NCBI GenBank assembly: GCA_964611095.1 | Contig: CAZSWJ010000002.1 | Location: 1-64,000, forward strand | DNA length: 64,000 nucleotides | Direction: 5' to 3' | Origin: CAZKJL01 sp964611095 | GTDB lineage: Bacteria; Patescibacteriota; Gracilibacteria; Peribacterales; Peribacteraceae | Part shown: piece after piece, positions 1-8,311 of the stretch | Numbering within the stretch: position 1 is the first letter of the stretch | How the letters are laid out: each line of letters begins with the position of its first letter | Made by a program: the position numbers and the translations under genes | The notes under the pieces: generated by a model | Databases searched by the model: none | Told to the model about the DNA's origin: nothing | The model's input: the letters and a program-made list of their open reading frames with translations, nothing else

Positions 1-130
1 GCATGCATGTTTCGGTTGCGGCATCGGCTTCGATGCGACGAGCGCAAACCACCGCTGCCAGAATGACGACGAGCATAAAGAGCACGGCGAGGCCGTACAA
101 ACGAGTTTTCTTCTCTGCAACGTTCTCCAT
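1..130 (-). CDS. Secreted or membrane-anchored protein, N-terminal part only
   Basis: The minus strand opens with ATG at 128-130 and stays open to the window edge, so only about 43 residues are visible. After a short charged start (MENVAEKKTRLYG) comes a hydrophobic run of about 17 residues and then CARRIEADA. This is a typical signal peptide or single N-terminal membrane anchor, and a Cys after the core leaves a lipoprotein possible. The rest of the gene lies outside the window, so no function can be given. A TATAAT box lies about 40 nt upstream in an AT-rich stretch. Confidence 0.55.
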   Translation of the reverse strand, partial: MENVAEKKTRLYGLAVLFMLVVILAAVVCARRIEADAATETCM

Positions 131-207
131 ATGGGTATGGGTGTGAAGAAATATCACCTATTATTATACTACAAAACGGCTATTTATGCAATTACGCTGT
201 TTTGGCT

Positions 208-861
208 CTACTGACCGATGCTGCCCAAGAACTTGGGGCGGTTCTTGGCCTTTGCCTTGGGATCCATATGGTAGATATTGGCCAAAGGTCCACGGAGAGC
301 CTCCATGGCAATGCTGCGCGCACGTCCCTGGGCAAGATCCGCAGCAGAGTACTGCGTACCGGTCGCGACGCGATGCAATTGGGCAATCGCTTCGGCTGCC
401 CACGCCGCTTTTGCTTCTTTGTCGGCACCAAATTCGCCCTCTTCAACGGCAAGCCTTTCCATCAACTGAGCAACAGCAATGCGGCGCTGAGCAAAGCTAT
501 CCGTAAGTTCTACTTTTGCAGGAGTCTTTGGAGTTGCTGTGGCCTGAACTGCAGGCACAGGAATCGGAGTTACCTTGGGCTGAGCAACCGGAGCTTTCGG
601 CATCGCAATGATTGGCTTTGGGGGAGTTGCCGGCTGCGTCGGGCGAACCGGAGTACCGATGGTGCTTGAGTTGTCACGATCGGTGGGTCCTACTTTCACA
701 TGTGCCTGGGGAGCAGGATTCGTATTCACATCGGGAACAACTGCCTCAATGCGAGCGCGAGCGGGAGTCGTATCGACTTTCTTGTGCGCAGGAGGAGCGC
801 TGATGCGACTGGCCTGCGGCCTGTCGATTTGATCCGTAACTCCTCTGTGGTGCTCTCCCAT
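208..861 (-). CDS. Hypothetical Pro/Thr-rich protein with a helical C-terminus
   Basis: A 217-residue protein I do not recognise. Residues 1 to about 115 are rich in Pro, Thr, Ala and Val and look disordered. From about residue 118 the composition turns helical, with Ala/Glu-rich stretches such as FAQRRIAVAQLMERLAVEEG and KAAWAAEAIAQLHRVATG. There is no signal peptide or membrane segment, so it is probably cytoplasmic. It lies 20 bp downstream of the 1413-residue gene on the same strand and is probably co-transcribed with it. No Shine-Dalgarno precedes the ATG. Confidence 0.6.
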   Translation of the reverse strand: MGEHHRGVTDQIDRPQASRISAPPAHKKVDTTPARARIEAVVPDVNTNPAPQAHVKVGPTDRDNSSTIGTPVRPTQPATPPKPIIAMPKAPVAQPKVTPIPVPAVQATATPKTPAKVELTDSFAQRRIAVAQLMERLAVEEGEFGADKEAKAAWAAEAIAQLHRVATGTQYSAADLAQGRARSIAMEALRGPLANIYHMDPKAKAKNRPKFLGSIGQ

Positions 862-881
862 AAAAGTAGGTGGAAAGAAAT

Positions 882-3800
882 TTAGAGTGATTCGTAGGGG
901 GTGACTTGAAGCAATGCTCGAACGTCCGACTCATACGCAGGGTCTTTCTTTATAGCTTCGCGCACAGTCTGTGCTTGACGTCTAAGAGTGTCAATGTTTT
1001 CACGCACGTCGTAGACGATGCCTTTTCCTGAGCCAAAAGAAGGCGCATGAGTGAAGTGCGCATCCATGCACGGCTTCACGCAACGATCGAAATGTTCGGG
1101 GCTCTGCAAATGCCTCTTGTCGGTTGCATCGGCTTCGCGAGTAAAGACCCATGGTGCTTCAAGTGTGTCGGAAAGATTGTATTCTTGAAGGATGTCGGCA
1201 TGACGACGCATGTACTCTCTGCCCGCACCCTGCAGAGGACCACCGTATTGAACGTGCCTGAGTGCGGCACCGACAAGGTGCGTGATATCGATATCATCGA
1301 GTGTGAAGATGTCCGGCTCCGCGTCACTCAGATCGCAGTTCACGTGCCATCGACCCAAGATATCGGTGCGGCCTACAACGTTTCTGTTGCCATCGGGAGC
1401 TCCGCGGAACATGAACGGAAGTTCAAAGTTTTTGCGCTGACCCTCAGACTCGGGGTATGCGTCATATGCCACGATACGTGCCGCGGTGAGCCACGTATTG
1501 ATGTCCGAATTGGCGATGAAAGAATCGATCTTGAACGGCGCGCACTCTGCCGTACCGAGCATCGCGGAGCTGCCGAAGTAGGCACATAGTGCGGGATTCA
1601 AGCGACTGGAAATACCCACCTGCAACTCGGGCTTGCTGGGGTCGATGAGTCCTTCGAGCGCGAGCATGAGAATGAATGCCTTCATTTCCTTGCGGCTGTT
1701 GAAGCCCGGGATGATGAGCGACGTATTGCTGTGAATCATACGGAACGGCGTCTGGCCAAGGGACAAGAGTTCCGTAAAAAGCTTGAGATGCCTGTCGCTC
1801 ACCGGGTTATCGAAATGCCAACGTCCACCGATGGGACCGAGCGGCATATCGGCGAGACGCCACTTGTCGACACGCTCCTGGAAATGCGGCAGCTGACGCG
1901 ATACGACATCGTACGGATCAATGTCATCCTGGCCTTCTCTATTGAATCCACTGGAGACGATGTCCGTCACGAAGCTTGCACCCGATGACACGTTGACATG
2001 TGAATCGTTACCGTATTTCGCCTTGAGACGAGCAAACGGTCCATGATCTTCGCGGTTGCGCTGCTCTTGGACGAGACGGAGTCCGACGAAGTGCAGCAAG
2101 CGCGCGGAGTGCTGGTTGGAAGCAGTGACGTCTCCGAACACGGCACCCTTGGGCTGAGCCGGGAGATGTGCCGGAAGAGTTTCCGTATTGAAGCGATGGA
2201 TGGGACCGAACAGTTCGGCGTAGTCGGGGATTTTGAATTCGGCCATCAGGCGATCGACGATGCCCGTCATGGCAAACGGCGCACCGCTCCAAATTCTTTG
2301 GAGATCGGCAAGGAGTCTTCCGCGTACATCGGCAACGATCGCTGCCAAGCTGCTCGCCGCATTCGGATCGTTGGATTCGCGGAGACGCTTCATTTCCGAG
2401 GTGACTTCTTCCAATGCTCTCGGCAAACAATCTTCGATGGAATGCTTCATCGCTTCCATGACGGTCTGCTCAAGAAATTCCTGCACGACCTGGAGTGCGT
2501 CGGCGGGACTTTTGGCATGTTCCACGGTGCTACGAAGCGCATCGGCATCAACCGCGCCGTGCTCACTCATGCGCATGAGGTTTGTCATCAGATCGGAACG
2601 AATGAGTGCTCCGGCATTTTCCGCAGAACCATCGGTATTGCCGATGAGCGGCTGAAGGGCTTGCTTCAGGGCTGAAGAAAGCTCCAACTTGGTGAAGGAA
2701 CCGGCGATGGCCATGCTGTTGATAACGCTCAAAATGACGAAGGTTTCCTGAAGTGCGACCATGCGATACGTATTTTGCTTACGTTGCTCTTGATCGATCG
2801 CCATGAAAATTTGATCCTTCTGATGCTGTTCGCGGTCGGCCTTTTTCTGTTCCGGCGTTCGCTTGTCACGAAACTCTTCGTCGATCTCATCTTCATCGAG
2901 CTCCATTTCAACGGCCGGAAACTCCGCAAAATGTGCCTGCATATCGGCTGCAATTTTTTCACGCCTCTCATCGGAAAGAGGCATGGTCATCCACGAAAAA
3001 AGTTTTTCGATTTCTTCGGTGGTGAGAAGGCCCATGATCCATGAGTCGAGCATGTTGGACACGAGCATTTGTTTACTGAGTTCTTTGCGTGCATTTTCGG
3101 CGTGTACTGCATCACGATCGTTGGGATGCTCCATGTAGGCAAATCGCCAACCCGGAGTATCGATGCTGTCAAAAATTTTTAAGAAGCGAAGGAAGCCTTT
3201 GGGCGGGTGCCAGGAATCGGGCATTCGCAGTGCCGAAAAGGTGAAGTACATTCTTGCGACCTGCGCGTCTAAGCTCCCGCATTCCTCAATCAATTGTTTG
3301 TAGAAATCGAACTGACCGATCACCGAAGACGTCGTCGTATTCGGCGAGAGTGCGTGCTCGGCTGCAGGAAGTGCGAGGCGCGATTCGGGACTGCTTCCGG
3401 CAATGAGTCCCTTGATACGCATTTGATCGGCGAGTGCTGGTTGTAGCGGAGGCGCAAAATTCCTGGCACGAACATCGAGCGGCAACGCGAGTTGGGATTC
3501 GATATTTCTGAGTCGATCATTCGAGACATTGAGGTTATGCAAATCGCGGGTTCGGGAATCCTGTCCTTCCAGAGCCAGGACAAAACCATTCAGGCCCGGC
3601 TTATCGATAATGGAATCCCTCGGCTCGAGACGGCAAAACATCTCACTCTGCGGGCGAGTTTCTTCCAAATATTCCTTGAGATGAGCGAGTCTCTCCGGTC
3701 TCTTGGATTCATCGACTTCCGACAGAACTTCCATGCAGTGATCGAAGACACGGGTGAAGCGCGAGATGTTTCTGATACCGTACCGAGCCGTAATGAAAGC

Positions 3801-5123
3801 CGTAAACTCGATGGCATCATCTTCGGTAAACGGTGAAAGTTTGCTGAGCGTACATCCTCCGCGCATGAACGCGTTCATCGTATCGGCGAAGGCGAAGCCT
3901 GCATGGGAAGCGATCTTGAGCATGACTCCTCGGCCGTGCTCATCGTTCTTAAAATCGAAGACGTAGTCGTATCTGATTTTTCCATCCGAGAACCACTCGC
4001 TCATGTCCAAACTTTCTTTGAACCACCAGGGTTTCTTTCCGCGGAAGATTTTAAGAGCAAGCTCCATGCCATCTTTCAAACGATTCAAGCCCGAAGAACC
4101 GGAATCCGACTGCGCATGAGAAAATTCCATGATGCTGTCGACATCGAAACCGTTTTCAACCATCTCCGGAAGATGCGTGAAGAAAGACGCAAAAGGATCG
4201 GCCTTGAGCATCTCGGGCTTCAGCAACACCGCATGTTCGAGTAAGACCGTCGCCGCTTCGGGCATCACCGTGTCCGGATGACGCGCATAGAGATGTGTAA
4301 GGAGTTCGATATCCTCTTCATCCATATCGTAATTTCTGGGTTTCTCGTGCGTGGGAGGCGGAGGATTACAGACCGTCGATGCGAAGTTTTGGTACACGTC
4401 AGCGAGGAACGTGGGAGCACATTCTTTTCCGCCGCCGAGAGCCGAGTAACCTGCGGCGATGCGCACACGATCGTAGGCCCATTCGAACGGGTCATCGGTC
4501 GTATTTTTTTCTACTGCCTTTTCGATCGCTGCGAAAAGCTCCGGTGCGGCGTAATCCCAATGCCATTCCTCCGATGCAAACTGACGATAGTACAAACCTT
4601 CGGCCGCGAGTTCCGGTGAAGGACGGTGTGTCCTGCGTACGCCAAGTTGGATCACCGCTTTGTCGCGCGAAGGGAAATCGACGTAGCCTTGTCGCATCGC
4701 CCCCTTGCCATCCAATGACTTGTCGAACGATTCCAAAACATCTTCCGGTTCAAATCTCTGGTGCCCCAGAAGAAATTGCCGTGCCCTGAAAACACGATCC
4801 TCCGCCGCGTAGTCATACTCAATGCCACCGGATCTGCTTGGCATATAGTACATCCCGCTCGGCTTTCCGTGTTCGTAAAACAAACGATATGCGTCATCCA
4901 TCGTAAAGTTCTGCGGCAAAAGCACCTCCATCTCTTGGCGAACAAATTTGATGTCATCAATGATATCCGGAACGAGCTCGTGCGGAACTTCATCGGGCAA
5001 GCGGCACTTGCGTTGGATTTTTTTGCGAAATGAATCAATGGCTTCTTTGCCGTAGGCGTACGACGGAGTGTAATCGTAGTCATCGAAGTCATCCCCCTGA
5101 TCAATGAGATTTGAGAAACTCAT
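882..5123 (-). CDS. Giant hypothetical cytoplasmic protein (1413 aa)
   Basis: A single uninterrupted 1413-residue frame with no family I recognise. It is acidic at the start (LIDQGDDFDDYDYTPSYAYG) and has no signal peptide or clear membrane segment. Charged helical stretches include an acidic/basic region near residues 745-780 (DEDEIDEEFRDKRTPEQKKA). No Walker, protease or nuclease motif stood out. A TAGATT box ends 9 nt before the ATG with no Shine-Dalgarno, fitting the leaderless pattern seen elsewhere here. Base composition looks like its neighbours. Large orphan proteins are common in CPR genomes, but the role of this one is unknown. Confidence 0.8.
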   Translation of the reverse strand: MSFSNLIDQGDDFDDYDYTPSYAYGKEAIDSFRKKIQRKCRLPDEVPHELVPDIIDDIKFVRQEMEVLLPQNFTMDDAYRLFYEHGKPSGMYYMPSRSGGIEYDYAAEDRVFRARQFLLGHQRFEPEDVLESFDKSLDGKGAMRQGYVDFPSRDKAVIQLGVRRTHRPSPELAAEGLYYRQFASEEWHWDYAAPELFAAIEKAVEKNTTDDPFEWAYDRVRIAAGYSALGGGKECAPTFLADVYQNFASTVCNPPPPTHEKPRNYDMDEEDIELLTHLYARHPDTVMPEAATVLLEHAVLLKPEMLKADPFASFFTHLPEMVENGFDVDSIMEFSHAQSDSGSSGLNRLKDGMELALKIFRGKKPWWFKESLDMSEWFSDGKIRYDYVFDFKNDEHGRGVMLKIASHAGFAFADTMNAFMRGGCTLSKLSPFTEDDAIEFTAFITARYGIRNISRFTRVFDHCMEVLSEVDESKRPERLAHLKEYLEETRPQSEMFCRLEPRDSIIDKPGLNGFVLALEGQDSRTRDLHNLNVSNDRLRNIESQLALPLDVRARNFAPPLQPALADQMRIKGLIAGSSPESRLALPAAEHALSPNTTTSSVIGQFDFYKQLIEECGSLDAQVARMYFTFSALRMPDSWHPPKGFLRFLKIFDSIDTPGWRFAYMEHPNDRDAVHAENARKELSKQMLVSNMLDSWIMGLLTTEEIEKLFSWMTMPLSDERREKIAADMQAHFAEFPAVEMELDEDEIDEEFRDKRTPEQKKADREQHQKDQIFMAIDQEQRKQNTYRMVALQETFVILSVINSMAIAGSFTKLELSSALKQALQPLIGNTDGSAENAGALIRSDLMTNLMRMSEHGAVDADALRSTVEHAKSPADALQVVQEFLEQTVMEAMKHSIEDCLPRALEEVTSEMKRLRESNDPNAASSLAAIVADVRGRLLADLQRIWSGAPFAMTGIVDRLMAEFKIPDYAELFGPIHRFNTETLPAHLPAQPKGAVFGDVTASNQHSARLLHFVGLRLVQEQRNREDHGPFARLKAKYGNDSHVNVSSGASFVTDIVSSGFNREGQDDIDPYDVVSRQLPHFQERVDKWRLADMPLGPIGGRWHFDNPVSDRHLKLFTELLSLGQTPFRMIHSNTSLIIPGFNSRKEMKAFILMLALEGLIDPSKPELQVGISSRLNPALCAYFGSSAMLGTAECAPFKIDSFIANSDINTWLTAARIVAYDAYPESEGQRKNFELPFMFRGAPDGNRNVVGRTDILGRWHVNCDLSDAEPDIFTLDDIDITHLVGAALRHVQYGGPLQGAGREYMRRHADILQEYNLSDTLEAPWVFTREADATDKRHLQSPEHFDRCVKPCMDAHFTHAPSFGSGKGIVYDVRENIDTLRRQAQTVREAIKKDPAYESDVRALLQVTPYESL

Positions 5124-5212
5124 GGGAAAGATAATCTACACTATTTTTATATTTTGTAAACTGTTCCCCTTGGCTTAGGGCAGAGCTTTAGAGTGATTTT
5201 TGATGGTACTGG

Positions 5213-5287
5213 GGCGATCGATGGGGTTCGAACCCACGACCCTCTGGACCACAACCAGATGCTCTAACCAGCTGAGCTACGATCGCC
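5213..5287 (-). tRNA. tRNA-His (GTG)
   Basis: The cloverleaf is complete. The 7-bp acceptor is GCGATCG/CGATCGC, the D arm GCTC/GAGC, the anticodon stem TCTGG/CCAGA with loop TTGTGGT (anticodon GTG), and the T loop TTCGAAC. A G at 5287 precedes position 1 and faces C73, giving the genome-encoded extra G-1:C73 pair that identifies tRNA-His. CCA is not encoded. It lies about 215 bp from and divergent to hisS, whose product charges it. Confidence 0.97.
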
Positions 5288-5358
5288 ATATGTTACCGAT
5301 ATAAAGAACGATGTGGACGAGCATTCTCTCTTTACTGACGCCTGCTACGCAGGCTAGG

Positions 5359-5381
5359 CCAGCTGAGCTACGATCGCCATA
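5359..5381 (-). repeat. Duplicated 5' fragment of tRNA-His
   Basis: These 23 nt repeat 5268-5290 exactly: the 5' acceptor strand, positions 8-9, the D-stem and the first D-loop bases of tRNA-His, plus three leader bases. The copy lies 72 nt upstream of the intact gene in the same orientation. It then breaks off into a small hairpin (GCCTGC-TAC-GCAGGC, 5340-5354). It cannot form a tRNA and looks like a truncated duplication. Confidence 0.85.
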
Positions 5382-5488
5382 CTTTCATCGGCTGCGAGAT
5401 TGTACAGATGGTAACCGAATCTGTCGACACGGCTTGGCACCGAAGGAAAAGTCTCTTTCTGGCCTTGGCGGAGCCGATAGTTCAGTGA

Positions 5489-5494
5489 TAAACT
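5489..5494 (+). promoter_or_regulatory. Probable -10 box of hisS
   Basis: TAAACT ends 7 nt before the hisS ATG and no Shine-Dalgarno is present, implying a leaderless transcript. Confidence 0.5.
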
Positions 5495-5501
5495 GCCCGT
5501 C

Positions 5502-6851
5502 ATGGCCGAACTCAAATACCGATCACCGAAAGGCGTGCACGACGTGCTCCCCGCCGATCACCAGTACATGACGTACATCAAGAAAGCCGTACGTCACCGT
5601 GCTCGTCAGGCAGGCTACAAGCGCATCGATCCTCCGATCTTCGAATCGAAGAGCCTCTTTGAGCGCGGCATCGGCGCACACACGGACATTGTGGAAAAGG
5701 AACTCTTCGCGGTCGGCCGGAAAGGTGAAGTGGACGCCGCGGAGTACGCGCTTCGCCCCGAATTCACCGCCGGTATCTGCAGGTCCTACATCGAGAATGG
5801 CATGCAGGAATTGCCGCAGCCCGTTGAGCTCTACGCCATCGGTCCATGCTTCCGCTACGACCGTCCGCAAAAAGGTCGTTATCGCCAATTCCACCAGTTC
5901 GACTTCGAAGTCATCGGACTCAGCGACCCCAGCATCGACGCGCAGCTCATCCACATGGTCGTCAAAATTTTCGGCGACCTCAAGATCCTCAGCCGTCTCC
6001 GTTTGCAGGTAAACAACATCGGTTCCTCCGATGACCGCAAGAAATACGTCGATGCGCTCAAAGACTATTTCACGGGAAAGGAACGCAACCTCCCGGAACA
6101 CGATCGAGAGCGCCTCAAGCACAATCCTCTTCGCCTCCTCGACTCCAAGGAAGAAGACACACAGATCCTCATCAAGATGGCTCCGAAGCTGTCGCAGTTC
6201 CTGAGCGACGAGAGCAAGGCATACCACGCAACACTCCTTGAGTACCTCACCGAACTCGGCATCACGTTCACCGAAAACGAAGGCCTCGTCCGCGGACTCG
6301 ACTACTACAACCAGACCGTCTTCGAATTCTGGGACAGCTCGACGGGAGCCCAGAACGCCGTCGGTGGCGGTGGCCGCTACGACTACCTCATCGAGCAACT
6401 CGGCGGTAAGCAGACACCCGGCGTCGGATTCGCCGGAGGCATGGAGCGCATCATGTGGCACATGCAGGAAGCAGGTGTCCAAGCCCCGAACAAGGACCAA
6501 GTCGATGTGTTCGTCGCCCAGCTCGGACCCGAGGCCAAGAAGAAGTGTCTCATGCTCGTGAGCAAGCTCCGCGATCTCGGCGTCCATACCGTGGGTGCCT
6601 TGGGAGAAGCCAGTCTCAAGAGCCAGATGCGTCTCGCCGACCGATTCCAGGCGAAGTACTGCTTGCTCCTCGGACAGATGGAGGTGAAGGAAAACACCAT
6701 CATCGTGCGCGACATGGTGGCCGGAAAGCAGAAGCAATTGTCGTACGACAAGGCCGTGGCGGAGGTGCTCAAGCTTCTCGGCAAAGACAAGCTCGACACG
6801 TACTCCATCACGGACAAGCTCGGCGAGTTCGCCGATCCGGGCGAAGGCTGA
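5502..6851 (+). CDS. hisS: Histidyl-tRNA synthetase
   Basis: Class II aminoacyl-tRNA synthetase that charges tRNA-His in the cytoplasm; 449 residues, near the usual bacterial length. Visible family marks are the N-terminal SPKGVHDVLP, motif 2 around residues 117-134 (FRYDRPQKGRYRQFHQFD), the histidine-binding RGLDYYNQTVFEF at about 264-276, and motif 3 GGGGRYDYLIEQLGG followed by the catalytic GGMERI. A C-terminal anticodon-binding domain begins near residue 330 (VDVFVAQLGPEAKKK). It starts at ATG 5502 behind a TAAACT box. The adjacent divergent tRNA-His suggests a linked enzyme-substrate locus. Confidence 0.97.
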   Translation: MAELKYRSPKGVHDVLPADHQYMTYIKKAVRHRARQAGYKRIDPPIFESKSLFERGIGAHTDIVEKELFAVGRKGEVDAAEYALRPEFTAGICRSYIENGMQELPQPVELYAIGPCFRYDRPQKGRYRQFHQFDFEVIGLSDPSIDAQLIHMVVKIFGDLKILSRLRLQVNNIGSSDDRKKYVDALKDYFTGKERNLPEHDRERLKHNPLRLLDSKEEDTQILIKMAPKLSQFLSDESKAYHATLLEYLTELGITFTENEGLVRGLDYYNQTVFEFWDSSTGAQNAVGGGGRYDYLIEQLGGKQTPGVGFAGGMERIMWHMQEAGVQAPNKDQVDVFVAQLGPEAKKKCLMLVSKLRDLGVHTVGALGEASLKSQMRLADRFQAKYCLLLGQMEVKENTIIVRDMVAGKQKQLSYDKAVAEVLKLLGKDKLDTYSITDKLGEFADPGEG

Positions 6852-6857
6852 ACGTGG

Positions 6858-6863
6858 TATCAT
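6858..6863 (+). promoter_or_regulatory. Probable -10 box of the PAP2 phosphatase gene
   Basis: TATCAT ends 7 nt before ATG 6871. It overlaps the alternative ATG at 6862, which favours 6871 as the true start. Confidence 0.4.
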
Positions 6864-6870
6864 GCGGAGC

Positions 6871-7311
6871 ATGATCACCGATGACGTTCTTCCATCACTC
6901 ACCGCGTTCGGCACGCCGTTTTTCTACGTGCCGTTTCTCATCGTGTTGTGGCGTTACGCCGGAACGGATGTCTGTGCAGCCGCGGTGATTTCCATCGCTC
7001 TCGCGGAGCTCATCGGAGCGGGCATCAAGTTGATCTTCCCGACCGAGAGGCCCAAGGCACGAGCCCGCGGTTCGTGGTTCCGCAACGTTGATGCGGGCAG
7101 TTTCCCCAGCATTCACTCGGCTCGCGCAGCGGTTCTTGCGACGACATCGGTCTTGCTCTTCGAGGACATCTGGATGAGGGCGCTGGCCGTTTCTTTGGCT
7201 CTGGGCGTTGGTTGGTCGCGCATCGGACTCAAGCACCATTATCTCCGCGACGTCGTTGCCGGATTCGCTCTCGGCATCGGCGTGACGCTTGGCGTTCACC
7301 ATTTTGCATGA
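6871..7311 (+). CDS. PAP2-family membrane phosphatase
   Basis: A 146-residue integral membrane protein with four or five hydrophobic segments and the three PAP2 signatures in order: K-x6-RP-like KLIFPTERP, PSIHSARA (usual PSGH) and SRIGLKHHYLRDVVAG (SR-x5-H-x3-D). The family dephosphorylates lipid phosphates at the membrane. Its stop overlaps the start of the downstream UbiA-type gene (ATGA). In mycobacteria a PAP2 phosphatase (Rv3807c) sits beside decaprenyl-phosphate phosphoribosyltransferase (Rv3806c) and removes the 5-phosphate from its product; the same role is inferred here. An in-frame ATG at 6862 is a possible but less likely start. Confidence 0.8.
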   Translation: MITDDVLPSLTAFGTPFFYVPFLIVLWRYAGTDVCAAAVISIALAELIGAGIKLIFPTERPKARARGSWFRNVDAGSFPSIHSARAAVLATTSVLLFEDIWMRALAVSLALGVGWSRIGLKHHYLRDVVAGFALGIGVTLGVHHFA

Positions 7312-8084
7312 AGAAGATTTCCGAATATTTGGAGCTCATCCGTTTTCGGCACCAGCTGACGTCGATCTCCATCGTGCTCGCGGCACTCTTTTTCGGAACA
7401 CTTTCGGCAAGTGAATTGATCCCGAAGCTGCTCATCTTGTATGTCTCATTCGTCTGCTGTCTGTACGGAGGGCTCTATACGATCAATGCCATCGGCGACA
7501 AAGCCATGGACGGCGCGCACCCCACGAAGCGAATGCGTCCGATTCCCGCGGGAAGAATCTCAGTGCCTTCGGCGTGGATCTTCGCGATCATTCTGATCGC
7601 ACTCGGACTGCTCAGCGGATACCACTTCTTTGGTGCGAAAGTTGCCGCGCTCTACGCGATCTTCGGACTCTCGAATCTGCTCTACACCTACGTCGGAAAA
7701 TACATTCCGTATTTCGAATTGGTTCATAACGGCATCACACATCCGCTGCGCGTCATTCTGGGCGTGATGATCAGCAACGGCAGCGTTCCTCCCCTGCTGC
7801 TCTTCACATTCTTCCTGGTCGCCGTGACGATCGCCGCAACGCGCAGACTCATCGAAAAAGAACGGGGGCACGATGCCGGACGACCGACGCTCGCGTCGTA
7901 CTCCGAACAAAGTCTGCGGCTGACCGAATCCGTCCTGTTTGCGGCGGTGCTCGGGCTTTCCATCATCGATTTCGGAACAGAGCCGTGGATTTACGGTTTG
8001 ATGGTCGCGATCACGACGATGTTCACGGTCGTCCGTCCCCTCTCGGTACACACAAGGAGGGCGATCGACTGGTTCTTGCTTTAG
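7308..8084 (+). CDS. UbiA-superfamily prenyltransferase, decaprenyl-phosphate phosphoribosyltransferase-like
   Basis: A 258-residue polytopic membrane protein. The first Asp-rich motif reads NAIGDKAMDGAHPTKRMRP, matching the N-x3-D-x3-D signature that binds Mg and diphosphate. A later cytoplasmic loop has RRLIEKERGHDAGRPTLASY, which resembles the K-R-x-E...R..L..Y stretch of Rv3806c-type enzymes that join PRPP to polyprenyl phosphate. It starts at ATG 7308, overlapping the PAP2 gene by 4 bp, so the two are translationally coupled. Likely role (inferred): a lipid-linked pentose donor for envelope glycans. An ordinary quinone-pathway UbiA is the alternative. Its stop overlaps the convergent small gene. 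Confidence 0.75.
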   Translation: MKKISEYLELIRFRHQLTSISIVLAALFFGTLSASELIPKLLILYVSFVCCLYGGLYTINAIGDKAMDGAHPTKRMRPIPAGRISVPSAWIFAIILIALGLLSGYHFFGAKVAALYAIFGLSNLLYTYVGKYIPYFELVHNGITHPLRVILGVMISNGSVPPLLLFTFFLVAVTIAATRRLIEKERGHDAGRPTLASYSEQSLRLTESVLFAAVLGLSIIDFGTEPWIYGLMVAITTMFTVVRPLSVHTRRAIDWFLL

Positions 8085-8311
8085 CCGATGATGCCGCAGG
8101 CAAGACCGGTGCCGATGCACACCGCCTGCATGATGGAGACGATCCACCATTCGATGAACGTGATGAGGATGCACCAGAGGGCGAACCAGAACCAGGACTC
8201 TGTTTTTTGATTCGATCGACGTGCCCTGAAGTACGCCCGCATGCACAGAAAAATGCCCAGTGGCCAGAGAATGATGAGAGCGAGCGCCGAAGGCAGCCCG
8301 AAATCGGTCAT
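8081..8311 (-). CDS. Small membrane protein, function unknown
   Basis: A 76-residue protein with two hydrophobic helices (about residues 6-25 and 42-70), separated by a basic stretch FRARRSNQK, and a glycine-rich hydrophobic end. Its ATG overlaps the gyrB TGA (TGATG), so it is probably translated from the gyrB message. Its stop overlaps the stop of the convergent UbiA-type gene. I recognise no family. Confidence 0.6.
   Translation of the reverse strand: MTDFGLPSALALIILWPLGIFLCMRAYFRARRSNQKTESWFWFALWCILITFIEWWIVSIMQAVCIGTGLACGIIG

Noticed and set aside
5523..6914. A 463-codon frame antisense to hisS
   Set aside because: Shadow; hisS motifs on the plus strand are decisive.
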